64,000 nucleotides of DNA from Sweltsa coloradensis (Eukaryota > Arthropoda > Insecta > Plecoptera > Chloroperlidae), in contig JAMZAV010004488.1 of NCBI GenBank assembly GCA_024449915.1, forward strand, positions 98,323-162,322, given 5' to 3'. Each line of letters starts with the position of its first letter. Position 1 is the first letter of the stretch. Below are positions 9,158 through 19,470 of this stretch, piece by piece. The notes below the pieces were generated by a model. It was given only the letters and a program-made list of their open reading frames with translations. It made no database searches and was not told where the DNA came from. The translations under genes were made by a program, and so were the position numbers.

Positions 9158-11755
9158 AAAAAAAAAATTCAAAATACATAATCAAATAAATTATTTAACC
9201 TTTGGGGTTATATTTTTTTTTACAATTTAAAAATTGCATTTAAGCTTGTTATTTTTTCTTATTTTTACATAATTTGTATATACTTGCTGTAACTTATTGT
9301 TGCTTGAAGATAGGCCCTTTCCTTTGGCATGCACTCTGTTGTGTACGATTGTTGTCAAATATTTTTGTTGCGACCCCCCCATTTGAAAAAACTTAAAAAA
9401 ATGAACAATTGAAAGTAAAATGGCATTCTTTTGCACAAGGGTTGACCAAAGAAAACCCATTAGTGAAGTTTATATCTCCAAGTAAAAACAATGGAAAATT
9501 CTGATTTAATCTAGATTTTCATTTTTTATCAGATCTCCAAGGGTTACAAAGGGTGTGTTCACATTGTAGACTTTTAAAAAGACTTTGAAATTACTTAGCT
9601 TTAAAAATTGATTGTTGAGAAACACTTAAACAGTAAAAGTAGCTCAACAATCAACAGGGACTCCAAATTTTGAAAGGGGGATTAAAACATAAAAATGGTA
9701 CTGGGGACATCCTTTTGTTGTAGTTGCTACTCGGTTGCCGTGTGAGAACATCTCGTTGCAGTGCTATTCATATAAAACATTTTTTGTGTTTTTTCCTTGT
9801 GATTTTGTTAGGGTTGTGAATAAGTGATGTTTTTGATGGCGACTCAAAAAAAAGGGGTTTTTGGGTGACAAGACAGGCGCACCGTTTCCTTTTTTTCGGT
9901 TTCCTAAAAAACAAAGCGGACAAAAACCTACCGACATGAGATGCGCTACTAAGTTGTTTTGAAGAAAGCTAAAAAAATTTCAATCTCTCGGTTTAACAAA
10001 AAAGGTGGCATTTTCAAAAAATGCCGATAGTTTTGCTTTCAAATAGAGACGATATTTGTAAATTTCCATTCCAGTGGTGACTCATACTCGGGTTGTGCAA
10101 ATGATTAAAGCCTACACGATGTAATATTAAAATTTAAGAAAAAAGTACAACCGGGAAAAGGAAAAAGAGGGGTTTAAGAAAAAAACAGGGAATTCGTTGG
10201 AAGCAAACAAAGCTATTTGTATTCCCGGTGTAAATGTGTTCTCATATTCTTTTTATGTGGTGAAAAGGGGACGTGCCTGTGCTGCCAAATATTTAGAATG
10301 TAATTTGGGGAAAAAGACAAAAAGATACCACCAATTGAAAAAAAAGGGTTTTTGCACGATAGCGAACAACCAGGATTTCCTGATTGGGAGTCTAGATAAA
10401 CAAGAAAACCGAAACTTAATAAAAGGAGTGAAGAAAAAAAAATTAATTTGTCGCGAGGGGAACCCGTTGCAGTTAACGATGACTGAGTGAATTGGAAAAC
10501 TACTCGAAAATTCCGCACGAAAAAAGTGAAATTTATTTATCTACAGTTCCTTCTCTATCTCAAATGAGGTTAAAATTAAGTTGTAGCTTTATTTTTGATA
10601 GATTTGGTATTTTTTGATAGGCTACGTGCAAACCGCTTTCCCCGTTTTGGATGTGTTGGAATTATTTTTGAAAAAGTAGTCGTAGTTTTCGAAGAAGCAA
10701 ATACGAAGGAAAAAAAAAAAACGCCAAAAGGTGTTTAGGAAAGATAGGCCCCCTTAAATTTTAACAACGGAATATACTTTTATGGGAGAAAAGATAATCT
10801 ACTTCAAGAAAAAAATAGGGGGTAAAAAACATACCGAAGAGTAAGGAAAGGGGGGAAAAATTTGCATTTTCGTGAGTGGTGGGCAATATGTCGGGCACGT
10901 CACACCCGGGGGAGGGTACCGGGATGAAAAAAGCCAAGTGCAAACCCTTTTCTTGGGAAAAAAATGAGATTACATTAAAGATCTAAAGCGATTTTTTTAT
11001 GGCAAGCAAAAAACACAGGGTGGAAAAATGGTGTTATCCGAAATAGAAGTTAAAATTCAGGGGCCCATTGCAGTGGTTTTATTTGCTTTCTTCACTTAAC
11101 GAGCTACCATTTAGACATTTATTGATACGGGACGGGAAGAACGACGGGACCTCGTCATTCTCGGAAAATCGGCAACAAAAATGCCTGGTTTTGAGAAATT
11201 ACCCTTTTTAAATTTTCGAAGCAATGAATTTTTGACACAAGTAAAAAGAACTTTAAAGTAAAGACCAACAGTACCTTCTGGATATTTTCAAGATCCAGCG
11301 GACAATGGCTCCAGATCTGGCTGTAAGAAACCCGGCTTTTCAGTCACTTCCCCGGGGCCACAGTGCAAACCGGGTTTTTTTTTACGTTTTTTACATTTCC
11401 CCAAAAAAGGGCCTGTAAGAACAAAAGTGCTAGTAAATAATCGTTTAAAGAAATATGCTCCTGTCTGGTTCGACATCAAAAGGGTAAAAGTTTAAAAATT
11501 TCGGACCTAAACTATTTTAAAAGGGTTTTTAAACCCAAGAATTTGCCGATGACATTAACGAATCATCGATCCAGTGATTGAGAGGAACGCTTTTTCTGCC
11601 AAACCCGAGAAAAATGTTTTTGGCTATGATTTTTTGATGAGAGACAACAAAGAGAGTTTTGGGTTTCGGGGGGTACTAAAGGCGAAATCAAAACCGAAAA
11701 CTTTAGAATTTTTACGAATCCCTCAATAAATTTTTAAACCACCCACTACTTTGAA

Positions 11756-12049
11756 CTTATTGATTGGACAAAATGTAAGCTGTCACCCCCTCCAATGATG
11801 GAAAGCTTGACAACAGAGACTATTTCGTCAATTCTGAAAAATAAAACTCTGCCTGAGGTTGAGTTTGTAAATTTGCCGGGCCATACCCAAGCGGTTGAAA
11901 GATGGGTCAAACTTGTCACAGAGTCTGCTGAAAAAGTGTGCGGAGAAGAAAAAAGAGATGGCTACATTAGAACAACTTTGCTTTCAAGATCCACAATGCC
12001 AAAATTTGATAAAAAATCTAAATTTAAAACAGTGTCCTTAACTAAATAA
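11756..12049 (+). pseudogene. C-terminal part of the transposon-encoded protein
   Basis: A clean frame of about 97 residues runs from roughly 11757 (LIDWTKCKLSPPPMM) to TAA at 12047-12049, 190 bp before the right inverted repeat. It includes the block LPGHTQAVERWVKLVTESA followed by a CGEEKRDGYIR..LLSR..MPKF stretch. From memory, similar 'HTQAVER.VKLVTEAS...RDGFIR..L.SR' tails end many unannotated transposon-like proteins of invertebrates; I cannot name the superfamily from this alone. No DDE triad or zinc finger could be read upstream because the interior is frame-broken. Its position and strand fit a transposase whose 3' end is intact while the rest is lost or unreadable. The role, catalysis of element excision and insertion, is inferred from context. 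Confidence 0.55.
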
Positions 12050-12242
12050 ACATAATTTAACACACCCAAATTGGTTGGATGGTTAAGTAGGATGTGGGTG
12101 GATCTCGAATTGCAGCCACCTCCTCGTGGTGAGTTCTGGGTAATTTCATACAAAATGTGAAATGAGCGAAGAGCTGCAAAATTATGTATTACCTGTATAT
12201 TTTGAGCATTATGGTTAAATATTGCAGTTTTTTATCATTTTT

Positions 12243-12385
12243 TTAAACTTAGGCCCTTTGCGCGAACTGAAGATCGAACAAAATATTTTTTTAAATATTT
12301 TTCCGTTGATATGCATGCAAATACGCAACTTTTGAGCCCTATTAGAATTCGATACTCGAAAAATTGACTTTTTCACTCCACCCTA
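12243..12385 (-). repeat. Right terminal inverted repeat
   Basis: Reverse complement of 9015-9157, ending CACTCCACCCTA directly before the second TTCCACAG. Confidence 0.88.
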
Positions 12386-12703
12386 TTCCACAGTACCCTT
12401 GACTGGGGAGAACACATAGAAGGTATAATTAAAAAAAGCACACAGAACTTAAACTTTGTAATGAGGTCATTAAAGGGGGCCGGGAAGGGGACTAAAAAAA
12501 CAAGCAATCATTTTTATGGGAAAAACACACAGTCGAGTAGGAAGTTATTTTTTGTAAAGAATATTACTATGGTTGTAACACTTGCACGTCTTACCAGCTG
12601 TATGTAATATCTTGTTAATTAATCTGATTGAGTTAACTTAAAATGATATCAATAATGATCTAATGTGATCTACTTTTAAAAAAATAAAAAAAATAAAAAA
12701 TTA
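12386..12703 (+). pseudogene. Non-LTR retrotransposon RT, continuation and 3' tail
   Basis: After the transposon the RT frame resumes as LDWGEHIEGIIKKSTQNLNF..RSLKG, which follows directly on the IKYLGQWFHST read before 9014. This 'YLG....L.W..HI......KA...L..L' block is the thumb region that follows the catalytic block in CR1/Jockey-like RTs. The frame decays after about 12560. The segment ends in an A-rich tail (AAAATAAAAAAAATAAAAAA near 12677-12700), as expected at the 3' end of a LINE. Confidence 0.75.
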
Positions 12704-12989
12704 GAATATCGAAGATATAGAGCACTTTGCAAGGAAATGTTGCATGAGAGTTGCTCAGATTTTATTCTCTATTCCCACAACGAGATTGTGTATAAAACCA
12801 TTTTTCGGTTCTGCTTGACAGATGACAGGTTAAAGATAGGAACCCTGGAATTTTGTGAACGATTTTTTTCCGTTTAACTACACAAAATATGACTTTTTAC
12901 TTTCAATATAAAAAATAAACGCAATAATTACATTGTTTCTGCTAAAATAGAACAAAATCGGGAAATTTCCAATAGACGATTTTCAAAAT

Positions 12990-13030
12990 TAACTGCGCAT
13001 GCGCGAGCGCTTGCAAAGCATTATGGGAAC
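12990..13030 (+). promoter_or_regulatory. NRF1-like site upstream of the THAP exon
   Basis: TGCGCATGCGC (12994-13004) matches the palindromic NRF1 binding consensus and sits in a small CpG-containing patch, followed by a CATTATGGGAA stretch near 13019. It lies about 220 bp upstream of the THAP start codon. Such sites are common in promoters of constitutively expressed animal genes; here the assignment is by sequence and position only. Confidence 0.4.
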
Positions 13031-13211
13031 TCGGACATATCCACGAATGTGACAGTTGTTGGACTGTATGTGTAGAATTAACGTAACCCATAGTTACTAC
13101 ATTGAATATTATTATTTGCTGTAATATTATCCTTCTTTGGCATAGGACTAGGTCATAAAAGAAAATATATTGTTTGTTACGTGTTATAAGTTTTTAGTGT
13201 TTTATTTGCAG

Positions 13212-13498
13212 TGAAGATGGAAAATGTCTCAATCTAGGACATTATGTTGTGTTGTGGGTTGTAAGAGTAGAAAAAACGAGGATGTGAATTGTCCTTTCAC
13301 ACTTTCCCAAATGATAAACGAGAGAGAAATGAATGGTTGCGTAGGATGAATCGACAGGGAAGCACAAGTAAATACAGTAAGTGAGTGCCGTCCAAATGGA
13401 GCATTATTTGCGGCATTCATTTCAACAAAGGTGGCAAGAGGGGATACTCTGATCACCTTCCAAGATTTTTCCCCCATAAAACCTACCCAGCAACATAA
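13212..13498 (+). pseudogene. THAP-domain (C2CH zinc finger) exon, broken
   Basis: An acceptor-like TTTATTTGCAG ends at about 13211 and an ATG at 13224 opens a frame with C-x4-C spacing (CCVVGC) at the N-terminus. One base appears to be missing near 13289; in the shifted frame the domain continues with FPNDKRERNEWLRRM, then SKW..ICGIHF (the C-x2-H pair) and a LPRFFP end that supplies the conserved P and F of THAP. An in-frame TGA at 13382-13384 lies between, and TAA at 13496-13498 closes it. All THAP zinc ligands are thus present but split by a frameshift and a stop. THAP domains bind DNA in cell-cycle regulators and in P-element transposases; either origin is possible. The sequence GTAAGTGAG over the stop could alternatively be a splice donor. 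Probably a pseudogene; a sequencing error could explain the shift but not both lesions. Confidence 0.75.
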
Positions 13499-13539
13499 AA
13501 TCTATTAAATCATGGAGGTAGGTGTGATAGACCCTAGGA

Positions 13540-14110
13540 AAGGGATATAATACACAAAGCCCTAGGGTAGCTAGGCCCTAGACCCTCGGCTAGGCCTAGG
13601 GGGCTAGGCCTAGAAGTCAGAATCAAAGTTGATTAACATTGAGGCAACACAATAATTTGGCCCTAGTAGTGCCCCCTATCTATGGTTTGGCCCAAGGTCT
13701 AGCTAGGCCCCGTTAGCTAGGCGCCTAGTTTTGGTTTTAAAATAGTAGCCTAGGGCCCAGACTGCCTAGGCCTAGACCTAGCCTACCCAATCCCAATCGT
13801 ACCTAGCCTAGAGGCCTAGGCTATGCACAAGAAAAGTATCTAGGGGTCTAGGCAAGTACGTTGGCATAAGGCATACTAGCCTATAAGTACGCCTAGGGTC
13901 TGGGCCTAGACATATTAGAAATTGCCTGTCTGAATTTCCTAGGCTAGGCTAGGTTCTATGAAAATTGATCATGTTATAAAACATTCACTTTCAGTTAGGC
14001 AAGAATAGGTCCTTGGTCTAGTGTGCAAGTGAATTTAGACGTAGGGTCTAGGCTAGGCCTACCTAGGACTTGTAGGCCCTAGGCCTGTCTGATTTGACAA
14101 GCCTGGGTTC
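13540..14110. repeat. AGGCCT/CTAGGC-rich tract
   Basis: Dense TAGGCCTA, CCTAGG and CTAGGC words with high self-complementarity, like 3470-3900. No coding frame. Confidence 0.7.
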
Positions 14111-14212
14111 TAGGCCAAGTCTCAAATTGTGAGTGAAAAGGCAGTAGTGACTGTTTTGGCACATTTACCACACCAAGCTTATTTTGAACTAGGCACTAAT
14201 TAAAAGTAAGCT

Positions 14213-14799
14213 TATTATTAGACGAGTGAGCGTAGCGAACGTAAGTCTTTCCTAACGCTATACTCGATCGGGTCTTGGCCGTGAGCATTGTCTGTTAAAT
14301 GTCTGTCTGTCTGTTTGTCCGGGCTCATACGGCCGAACGGCCAAATAGATTGAGCTGAAATTTTAAACAGACATCCGTGAAGAGGTAACTTAGACCTGCT
14401 AACAAAATGAGCACAATTCATTTCGATTTAAACCTACAAGAAATTATAAACTGTAAAATAGGCCTAACATTTGGAGAAATTCTTTTTAACGACAATGTGT
14501 TTCACTTTTGAAAAAATCAATGTCTCTTAGATGTTACTCGGTTGCGATGGAGGCAGTGGAAAAAATATTTGTAATGCCGTTATGCGGTGACCAAAGAGTA
14601 TCGAAATTTGCACGCTCAAGGTATCCCCAAATTCCGCTGGGAGATTGAGTAAACCTTGCAATCTTTACTCGTATTTCGTACTGGCTATGTTTTACATTGT
14701 ATTGTCACAGTTGATATAGACTTGACTGCGTTATATGAATTTCAAAACATGTTTAATAATTTTTTAAATATAATCCAGGAATTAAAAAATCTTTAACAA
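14213..14799. repeat. 'acgagtgagcg' repeat family, copy 1
   Basis: Opens with TTAGACGAGTGAGCGTAGCG at 14218. It carries a short (TCTG)n run at 14301-14315. The segment 14589-14705 (GGTGACCAAAGAGTATCGAA onward) is repeated with roughly 80 percent similarity at 15150-15265, showing that the unit following 14874 belongs to the same family. Confidence 0.55.
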
Positions 14800-14805
14800 C
14801 AATTA

Positions 14806-14870
14806 AGGGGATTGAACGCAGGTCTCTCACATTCCGAAAATAAGGGTGCTTTAGCCAACTTGACTAGTCG
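14806..14870 (-). mobile_element. tRNA-like SINE head, reverse orientation
   Basis: Read on the minus strand: TTGGCTAAAGCACC (box A-like), an anticodon-arm-like stretch, then GCGTTCAATCCCC (box B-like). The cloverleaf is imperfect and there is no good acceptor stem, so this is a SINE promoter or tRNA relic and not a functional tRNA. The sequence after the head (TTTTTTAATT) resembles that following the head at 58249-58310. Confidence 0.45.
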
Positions 14871-15854
14871 TTGTTAGACGAGTGAGCGAGTCATGTGTTG
14901 AGTACACGGGAATATTTACATTTAAGTTTGATAATTATATAGGTATAAATAAAAGGGTTTTAAATTTAGTTGGTATAAGGGCAAGTCAACTGTAAGGTCA
15001 TAATGCGCTACTCTTGCCTATAATAGGGTAGGGAGATCTTACGTAGGTAAATAATAAATTGAAAAAAAGGCTTAAATGTGTAGGTTTTATTTTAACGTCA
15101 ATGTTTTTTCCTCGAATATATATTGTTTATGTGTCAGGAAGTGCACTACACTGACCAAGGGGTATCGAATTTTGCTCACTAAAGGTTACCCAAAACTCCG
15201 CATGGAGATTAAGTAAACCTTGCAATCTTAACTCGTTTTCGTACTGGCTATGTTTCTCATACTATTTTGCAATGTTAAAACACTATACAAATAATTAATT
15301 ATAATTAATATTATAAATCTAGAGGGTTGGCATACGAAATAATGTGCAACGTGCATAAATAATCCTATACAATTTTGATGTATTTTGTAATTTTTTAATA
15401 CTATACAAATTTGTGTTTAGCGACAGAAGATGCGATTGGTTTTTACATGGAATTAGAATAGTAACTGGCGTTACTGTAAATCCATGGTTTGTAGAAACTG
15501 GGGATTCGTTGATCTTGATCACAGCCTTGGTACAAACAATTAAATATCTAACAGGCCTTATTAGCACAAAGTATGGGCCGTGTTTATTTTGTTATTATTG
15601 TAAACAAAAACTCATTCGACGCCGCCATTTATTGGCGTGCTGCATCGACCAATTTTTTGTTACCAACATTTCGTCAAAAGTGGTCCTTATATGAATTTAT
15701 CGTCAATCGAGTTCAAGACTGGCTTGTACTCAGGTGAAATACGTGTGGGGAACCATTTAAAGTACATTGGTCATAACGTATACACCGAAGAACAAACAGC
15801 AATAAACCTATATCTTCACGACGACCATTTTGAGGCATTCTTCTTCTTTCTGGT

Positions 15855-15900
15855 CAGGGTTCGAACCAAACACGCTCGCATACCCAACTGTTGACAATGC
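15855..15900 (-). mobile_element. tRNA-like SINE head (box B region)
   Basis: On the minus strand, AGTTGGGTATGCGAGCGTGT followed by TTGGTTCGAACCCTGACC gives box A- and box B-like words at tRNA spacing. No complete cloverleaf. Confidence 0.4.
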
Positions 15901-16079
15901 ATGATTTAGATAACTTTAAACCAATATAGTGACCCACCTATAACCATTATCTGTAATTTGTCAATTTGCATGCCTTTTTTTGTCTCAAATATTATGATCT
16001 ACATTCTGATTACTATCACCCTAAGTAAATGTTTTTCAATAACATCACTAACAACAAGACAAAAAATGGTATTATTTAA

Positions 16080-16150
16080 AAACGGTGGTGGGTGGAACTC
16101 AAATACAGCAACGTCCTCGTCGTGAGTTCCGGATATACTGGAAAGATAAT
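16080..16150. repeat. Relic resembling the 3' flank of the 3.37-kb transposon ORF
   Basis: GGTGGGTGGAACTCAAATAC...CCTCGTCGTGAGTTCCGG resembles 12087-12135 (GTGGGTGGATCTCGAATTGC...CCTCGTGGTGAGTTCTGG) in the same orientation. This suggests an old fragment of the same transposon family. Confidence 0.35.
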
Positions 16151-16300
16151 ATGTTAATATTTTTATATCGTTTCTTGCTAATAGCTGTATGAATTTGTCA
16201 ACCAAATCTAATCTACAATCTTGTTTATGCGTTATGTAATATGGCGCATTATGGCATTTCGTTTGACGTACCCATAAAATCCTATCATTTATACGTAATA

Positions 16301-16510
16301 TTAATCATTTGAACTCCCCGAAACTTGAGGCGAGCTCTGCCGATCGTTTCGGGGACCTTTCTCCCTTGATTTGACCACCACCCCAACGACGACGACCAAG
16401 ACTACACGATGATGATCAAAAACGATGACAACCATGACATGAGAACCCCCTCTTTCCTCCCCTACTCGTAGCTGGTTCTGACCAGCATGGGACTTTAATT
16501 CCACATAGGA
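16301..16510 (-). mobile_element. Element B, diverged 3' part, reverse orientation
   Basis: Reverse-complemented, it contains in order GCTGGTCAGAACCAGC, a GTAGGGGAGG stretch, GGGGGTTC, GTCGTCGTCG, a GGTCAAA..AAGGGAGAAAGG stretch with CCCCGA, and AGCTCGCC..AGTTTC, matching the order in the intact copy at 23786. The A-stretch deletions and changed trinucleotide runs show it is older than the others. Confidence 0.6.
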
Positions 16511-17179
16511 GGCTCGAGTGTCACATTATAGGACCAAACGGTTAGCCTTAGGTAGGGGGAGGAAAAAGAATGTTACCGGGTACTCAAACACATGGCTCAC
16601 TCACTCGTCTAACAACGACTTTGGCGTTTCCCTAGTAGTTATAGAGCTCGAAAAACGGTTTGCAGCAAAAATGACTACAAAAATTATACAATCCAAAATC
16701 ACGTTTCACATAATAATACCCTCTATCAACCGTAGTAAATGTCAATTGTTTAAACGCAATTGCATGCGTGCTATAGGGAGATATTCACTTTGTTAAATAA
16801 GTTCAATGTATGCATGGGCATGGGTGAGGTGGGTGGGTGGGTGTATTCGTACTCGCACCAACACAACCTCCTTCCGACGAGAAAGAATGGAAGAAGGGGG
16901 TCGCACCTTCAGTGAAAGACAGGGCATCACACGACGCAGCTACTATTCTGCAAAGCATTCCAACAATCCTGACCTAATATCAACATATGAACCCACTGTG
17001 GACATCAGGAACAGGTACGAGGTCAAAATCAGTCGAACCTATTTGCGTTGCAGCCTTGGCTGCCAAGTCTTGTTAGTGTTCTCCGAGTTGTCTGGCTGCC
17101 ATATGGTGATTACTCATGCTGAGCGGGAGGCATTCGTTATCTTTGAATTTACTTGTTTTTTTGTGCTTAGTCGTGTGCC

Positions 17180-17291
17180 ATGGCGTCTACAAGCGTGGGC
17201 CAGTCTACTACAGCTGACGGTAAACGAAAACTCGAAAAGAAGCCGGTGCACGTAGTGAAGTGCGCGTGCGCAACGCCTTACTGGGTCAGAA
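17180..17291 (+). pseudogene. hAT transposase, N-terminal fragment
   Basis: An ATG at 17180 begins a Ser/Thr/Lys-rich N-terminus (MASTSVGQSTTADGKRKLEK...) that runs to the LINE insertion. If the LINE and one copy of the 8-bp CTTAAGTA duplication are removed, the frame joins in phase, through a TAA, to the catalytic-core fragment starting near 17940. The BED zinc finger normally found between these parts is absent, so an internal deletion predates the LINE insertion. Confidence 0.5.
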
Positions 17292-17299
17292 CTTAAGTA

Positions 17300-17930
17300 C
17301 CTTCACATTAGGAAAAATATACACACCATCCAAACACGAAACCAAACACATCAACACATGAAACGACGCAACACCGAACTAGAACAAAATCACTATAAAA
17401 CAAAAAAGGGACAATTAAACTCAAAATACATAAAAATTCAAATTTACAATAAGCTTCCAGAAACAATAAAGACATCAAACTCTACAAATATATTCAAAAA
17501 AAGACTCACAGATTTTCTAATTAAAGAACAATACTATAGCATCAATGAATACCTACACAAATGAGCATGGTAAAACTAAAAACACTACCTCTCTAGAATT
17601 AAATTAAGAAATAATCAAATTTTTAAACAAAGTATTATTTCCTATTCATTTTCTTCTTATTATATGTACCGGTACTATAATTGTACTTACCTCTTACATT
17701 TCTCCATAGATACATAAACTAGAACAAACCTGAACTATTTAGAATTAAGTATATACTAAACACTGGAATATATTATATTTTCATGTACATATTATATTAA
17801 ATTATTTATAAGGTTTAGACTAGGGCCAAACTACTTCTGGCCAAAAACATGGGTAACTCAATATATTAATTATTGTCAAACAATATGTGTACTACATGTA
17901 ACAAAAACCCAATAAATTATCTTATCTTAT
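17300..17930 (+). mobile_element. Non-LTR retrotransposon 3' end inserted in the hAT gene
   Basis: The insert encodes the C-terminal end of an ORF2 (positions about 17340-17564): a stretch ending IKIQIYNKLPETIK, then a phenylalanine/lysine-rich segment (NIFKKRLTDFLI) and YSINEYLHK with TGA at 17562-17564. Such 'YN.LP..IK....FK..L..FL....Y...EYL' tails are typical of non-LTR elements. It is followed by a 360-bp AT-rich 3' UTR and the terminal repeat TTATCTTATCTTA. The insertion is flanked by CTTAAGTA at 17292-17299 and 17931-17938, a perfect 8-bp duplication. The element is 5'-truncated, as is usual after target-primed reverse transcription. Confidence 0.8.
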
Positions 17931-17938
17931 CTTAAGTA

Positions 17939-18411
17939 GTTCAAGATATGCGGCAATTCACGCGCATGCTTGAGACCGAAGCAGAGACAAAACGAGCGGA
18001 ATTGAATGCAGAATTCGAGTCTGTTCCTTTCAAAGACGTTTCTCTTACCATTGATTTTTGGACCTCAGTGGCCAACGTGGCGTTTTTGGGTGTCACCATT
18101 CATTATATAGATAACTATACACAGAAATCACGCATGCTTGAAGTGAAGAGAGTCTACGGGTCATACACAGCAGAAAACATAGTTGATATTTTAAATGAGC
18201 TGGAAGAAAGATGGGGGTTAACATCAAAAGTCACTTCATATGTTACTTACAATGCGGTAAATATTGTGAAGGCCATAAGATTGAAAGAGGCGGGGCATGT
18301 ATGATGCGCAGCTCATACCATCCAGCTCTCTGTAACCAAGGGGTTGTCGACGGATGCTGTTTTTGCCAGAAGACATTTGTCCCGCTACCTTGAGTTTAAA
18401 TTATGGCAACC
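17939..18411 (+). pseudogene. hAT-family transposase, catalytic-core fragment (ZBED-like)
   Basis: The frame encodes DMRQFTRML..., then the block VSLTIDFWTSVANVAFLGVT, which contains the first RNase-H-like aspartate of hAT transposases, followed by IHYID, an LEV.RVYGSYTAENIVDIL stretch, GLTSKVTSYVTYNAVNIVKA (expected 'VTDNAAN': the second catalytic aspartate reads Tyr), and after an in-frame TGA at about 18304-18306, CAAHTIQLSV. The frame ends with TAG near 18409-18411, far short of the C-terminal dimerisation domain. The TGA, the Asp-to-Tyr change and the truncation make it non-functional. The closest relatives by style are ZBED/hAT proteins of animals. A CGCACAGCACTA end at 18761-18772 may be the element's terminal repeat. 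Confidence 0.82.
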
Positions 18412-18760
18412 CTAGCCTTACTAGTGGTAGGCCTAGGCTAGCCTCATCCTTCTTCTTCTTCCCACTGTCGTTCGTATTTCTAGTGAGTTGTAAGTAAAGA
18501 GTGGATTTTCTTAATTTAAAAAATCTCAAATGAAAAGATGTCTAGGATAAAATCTAAGGCCTCTACGATGTAAACTCATGTTTATTTCACACATCTGATG
18601 CCTAGGCGGCCATCTTGTGTCTGCATGCTATAGAATAAAACCAACACATCTGTGCAAGGCGCAAAGTGCGGGAAATTTGAATTAAAAAAGTTTTGAGTTC
18701 ACGTGATTATTGACTCGATTCCTCGGTCAAACTTGACTCGAACACGAAATGACTTGAACT

Positions 18761-18772
18761 CGCACAGCACTA
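18761..18772. repeat. Possible hAT terminal repeat
   Basis: CGCACAGCACTA reads TAGTGCTGTGCG from the other strand, in the style of hAT ends, and lies 350 bp downstream of the hAT coding fragment after CTCGAA/CTTGAACTCG subterminal words. The matching left end is not visible. Confidence 0.35.
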
Positions 18773-18779
18773 ATTTATT

Positions 18780-19470
18780 TACATCTTTTAAGTTATTACC
18801 TAGTGGCCTTTAACTAATTGCATCCATATAGATATACTACTGACGCTGTAAGCGAGCTGAGTGGGGACATCGGTTTGAGTAGATAGAACCTGAGTGAAGA
18901 TTCTTTTTGTCAGGGTTCAAGTGAAACAAGCAAATTATAATGTAAACACTCAGTTCTCAAAATTTGACACAGCACTGTAACCAAACTCAATTTTTCGCAC
19001 TGTTTCCCTAAGTACGTGCGAATTCCGACCGCACTCGCGTGCAATGTGGTCAATGGACCATGACAATGTTGACCCGGTACGCACTCAAGGTTTTGCATGC
19101 ATGTGCACCCAATGGAAAATGCCGAGGTGTGCAGATCGGTTTCCTTCATAATTTAGAAATAAAAAAAACACACCATTAACTCATCTCATCAACTTTCATC
19201 ATCACAGGCGGCGCAATATGACGTAACCAGTTGAAGCGCCCTAGTTTCTCACGTCATAGAAATAAAAATTAAACCTAGGCCTACATTTATTTATTTATTC
19301 TAGCCTAGGAATGTAATTTTTCTAAATGCTTATACCTACTGTACTGTCAATAACTGTGCTAGTTGGCCTAACATCTTGTTTTGGATAGCCTAATGCAATA
19401 AGCTTTATTTCCTTTATTTACAGCACCTTTGACACTTCGTGGACTAGCTTTTCTTATTAACTTCTTATTA
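18780..19470. other. Non-coding spacer
   Basis: No supported gene or repeat; short AGGCCT-like words occur near 19270-19310 and 19370. Confidence 0.4.

Larger units (their letters stand above)
9015..12385 (+). mobile_element. 3371-bp DNA transposon with ~145-bp TIRs and 8-bp target duplication
   Basis: The left end TAGGGTGGAGTGAAAAAGTC is the exact reverse complement of the right end; complementarity continues, with few differences, to about 9157 on the left and 12243 on the right. The element is flanked by TTCCACAG at 9007-9014 and 12386-12393, a perfect 8-bp direct repeat. Removing the element and one repeat rejoins the LINE sequence. An 8-bp duplication is used by hAT, P and Merlin superfamilies. 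The only good coding piece is at 11795-12049; the interior from about 9650 to 11750 has long A/G/T runs and broken frames, so it is either decayed or badly base-called. Confidence 0.9.
14872..16623. repeat. 'acgagtgagcg' family, copy 2, flanked by inverted ends
   Basis: TCGTTGTTAGACGAGTGAG at 14867-14885 appears in inverse form at about 16600-16618, bracketing 1.75 kb. The interior holds the second copy of the 14589-14705 segment, a tRNA-like box B region and a minus-strand element B copy, so it is a composite. Whether the inverted words are true transposon ends or two independent copies in opposite orientation cannot be settled here, and no target duplication was found. Confidence 0.4.

Noticed and set aside
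16806..17255. 149-codon plus-strand frame
   Set aside because: It overlaps the hAT N-terminus in a different frame, has no domain, and its C-terminal part is explained by that overlap.
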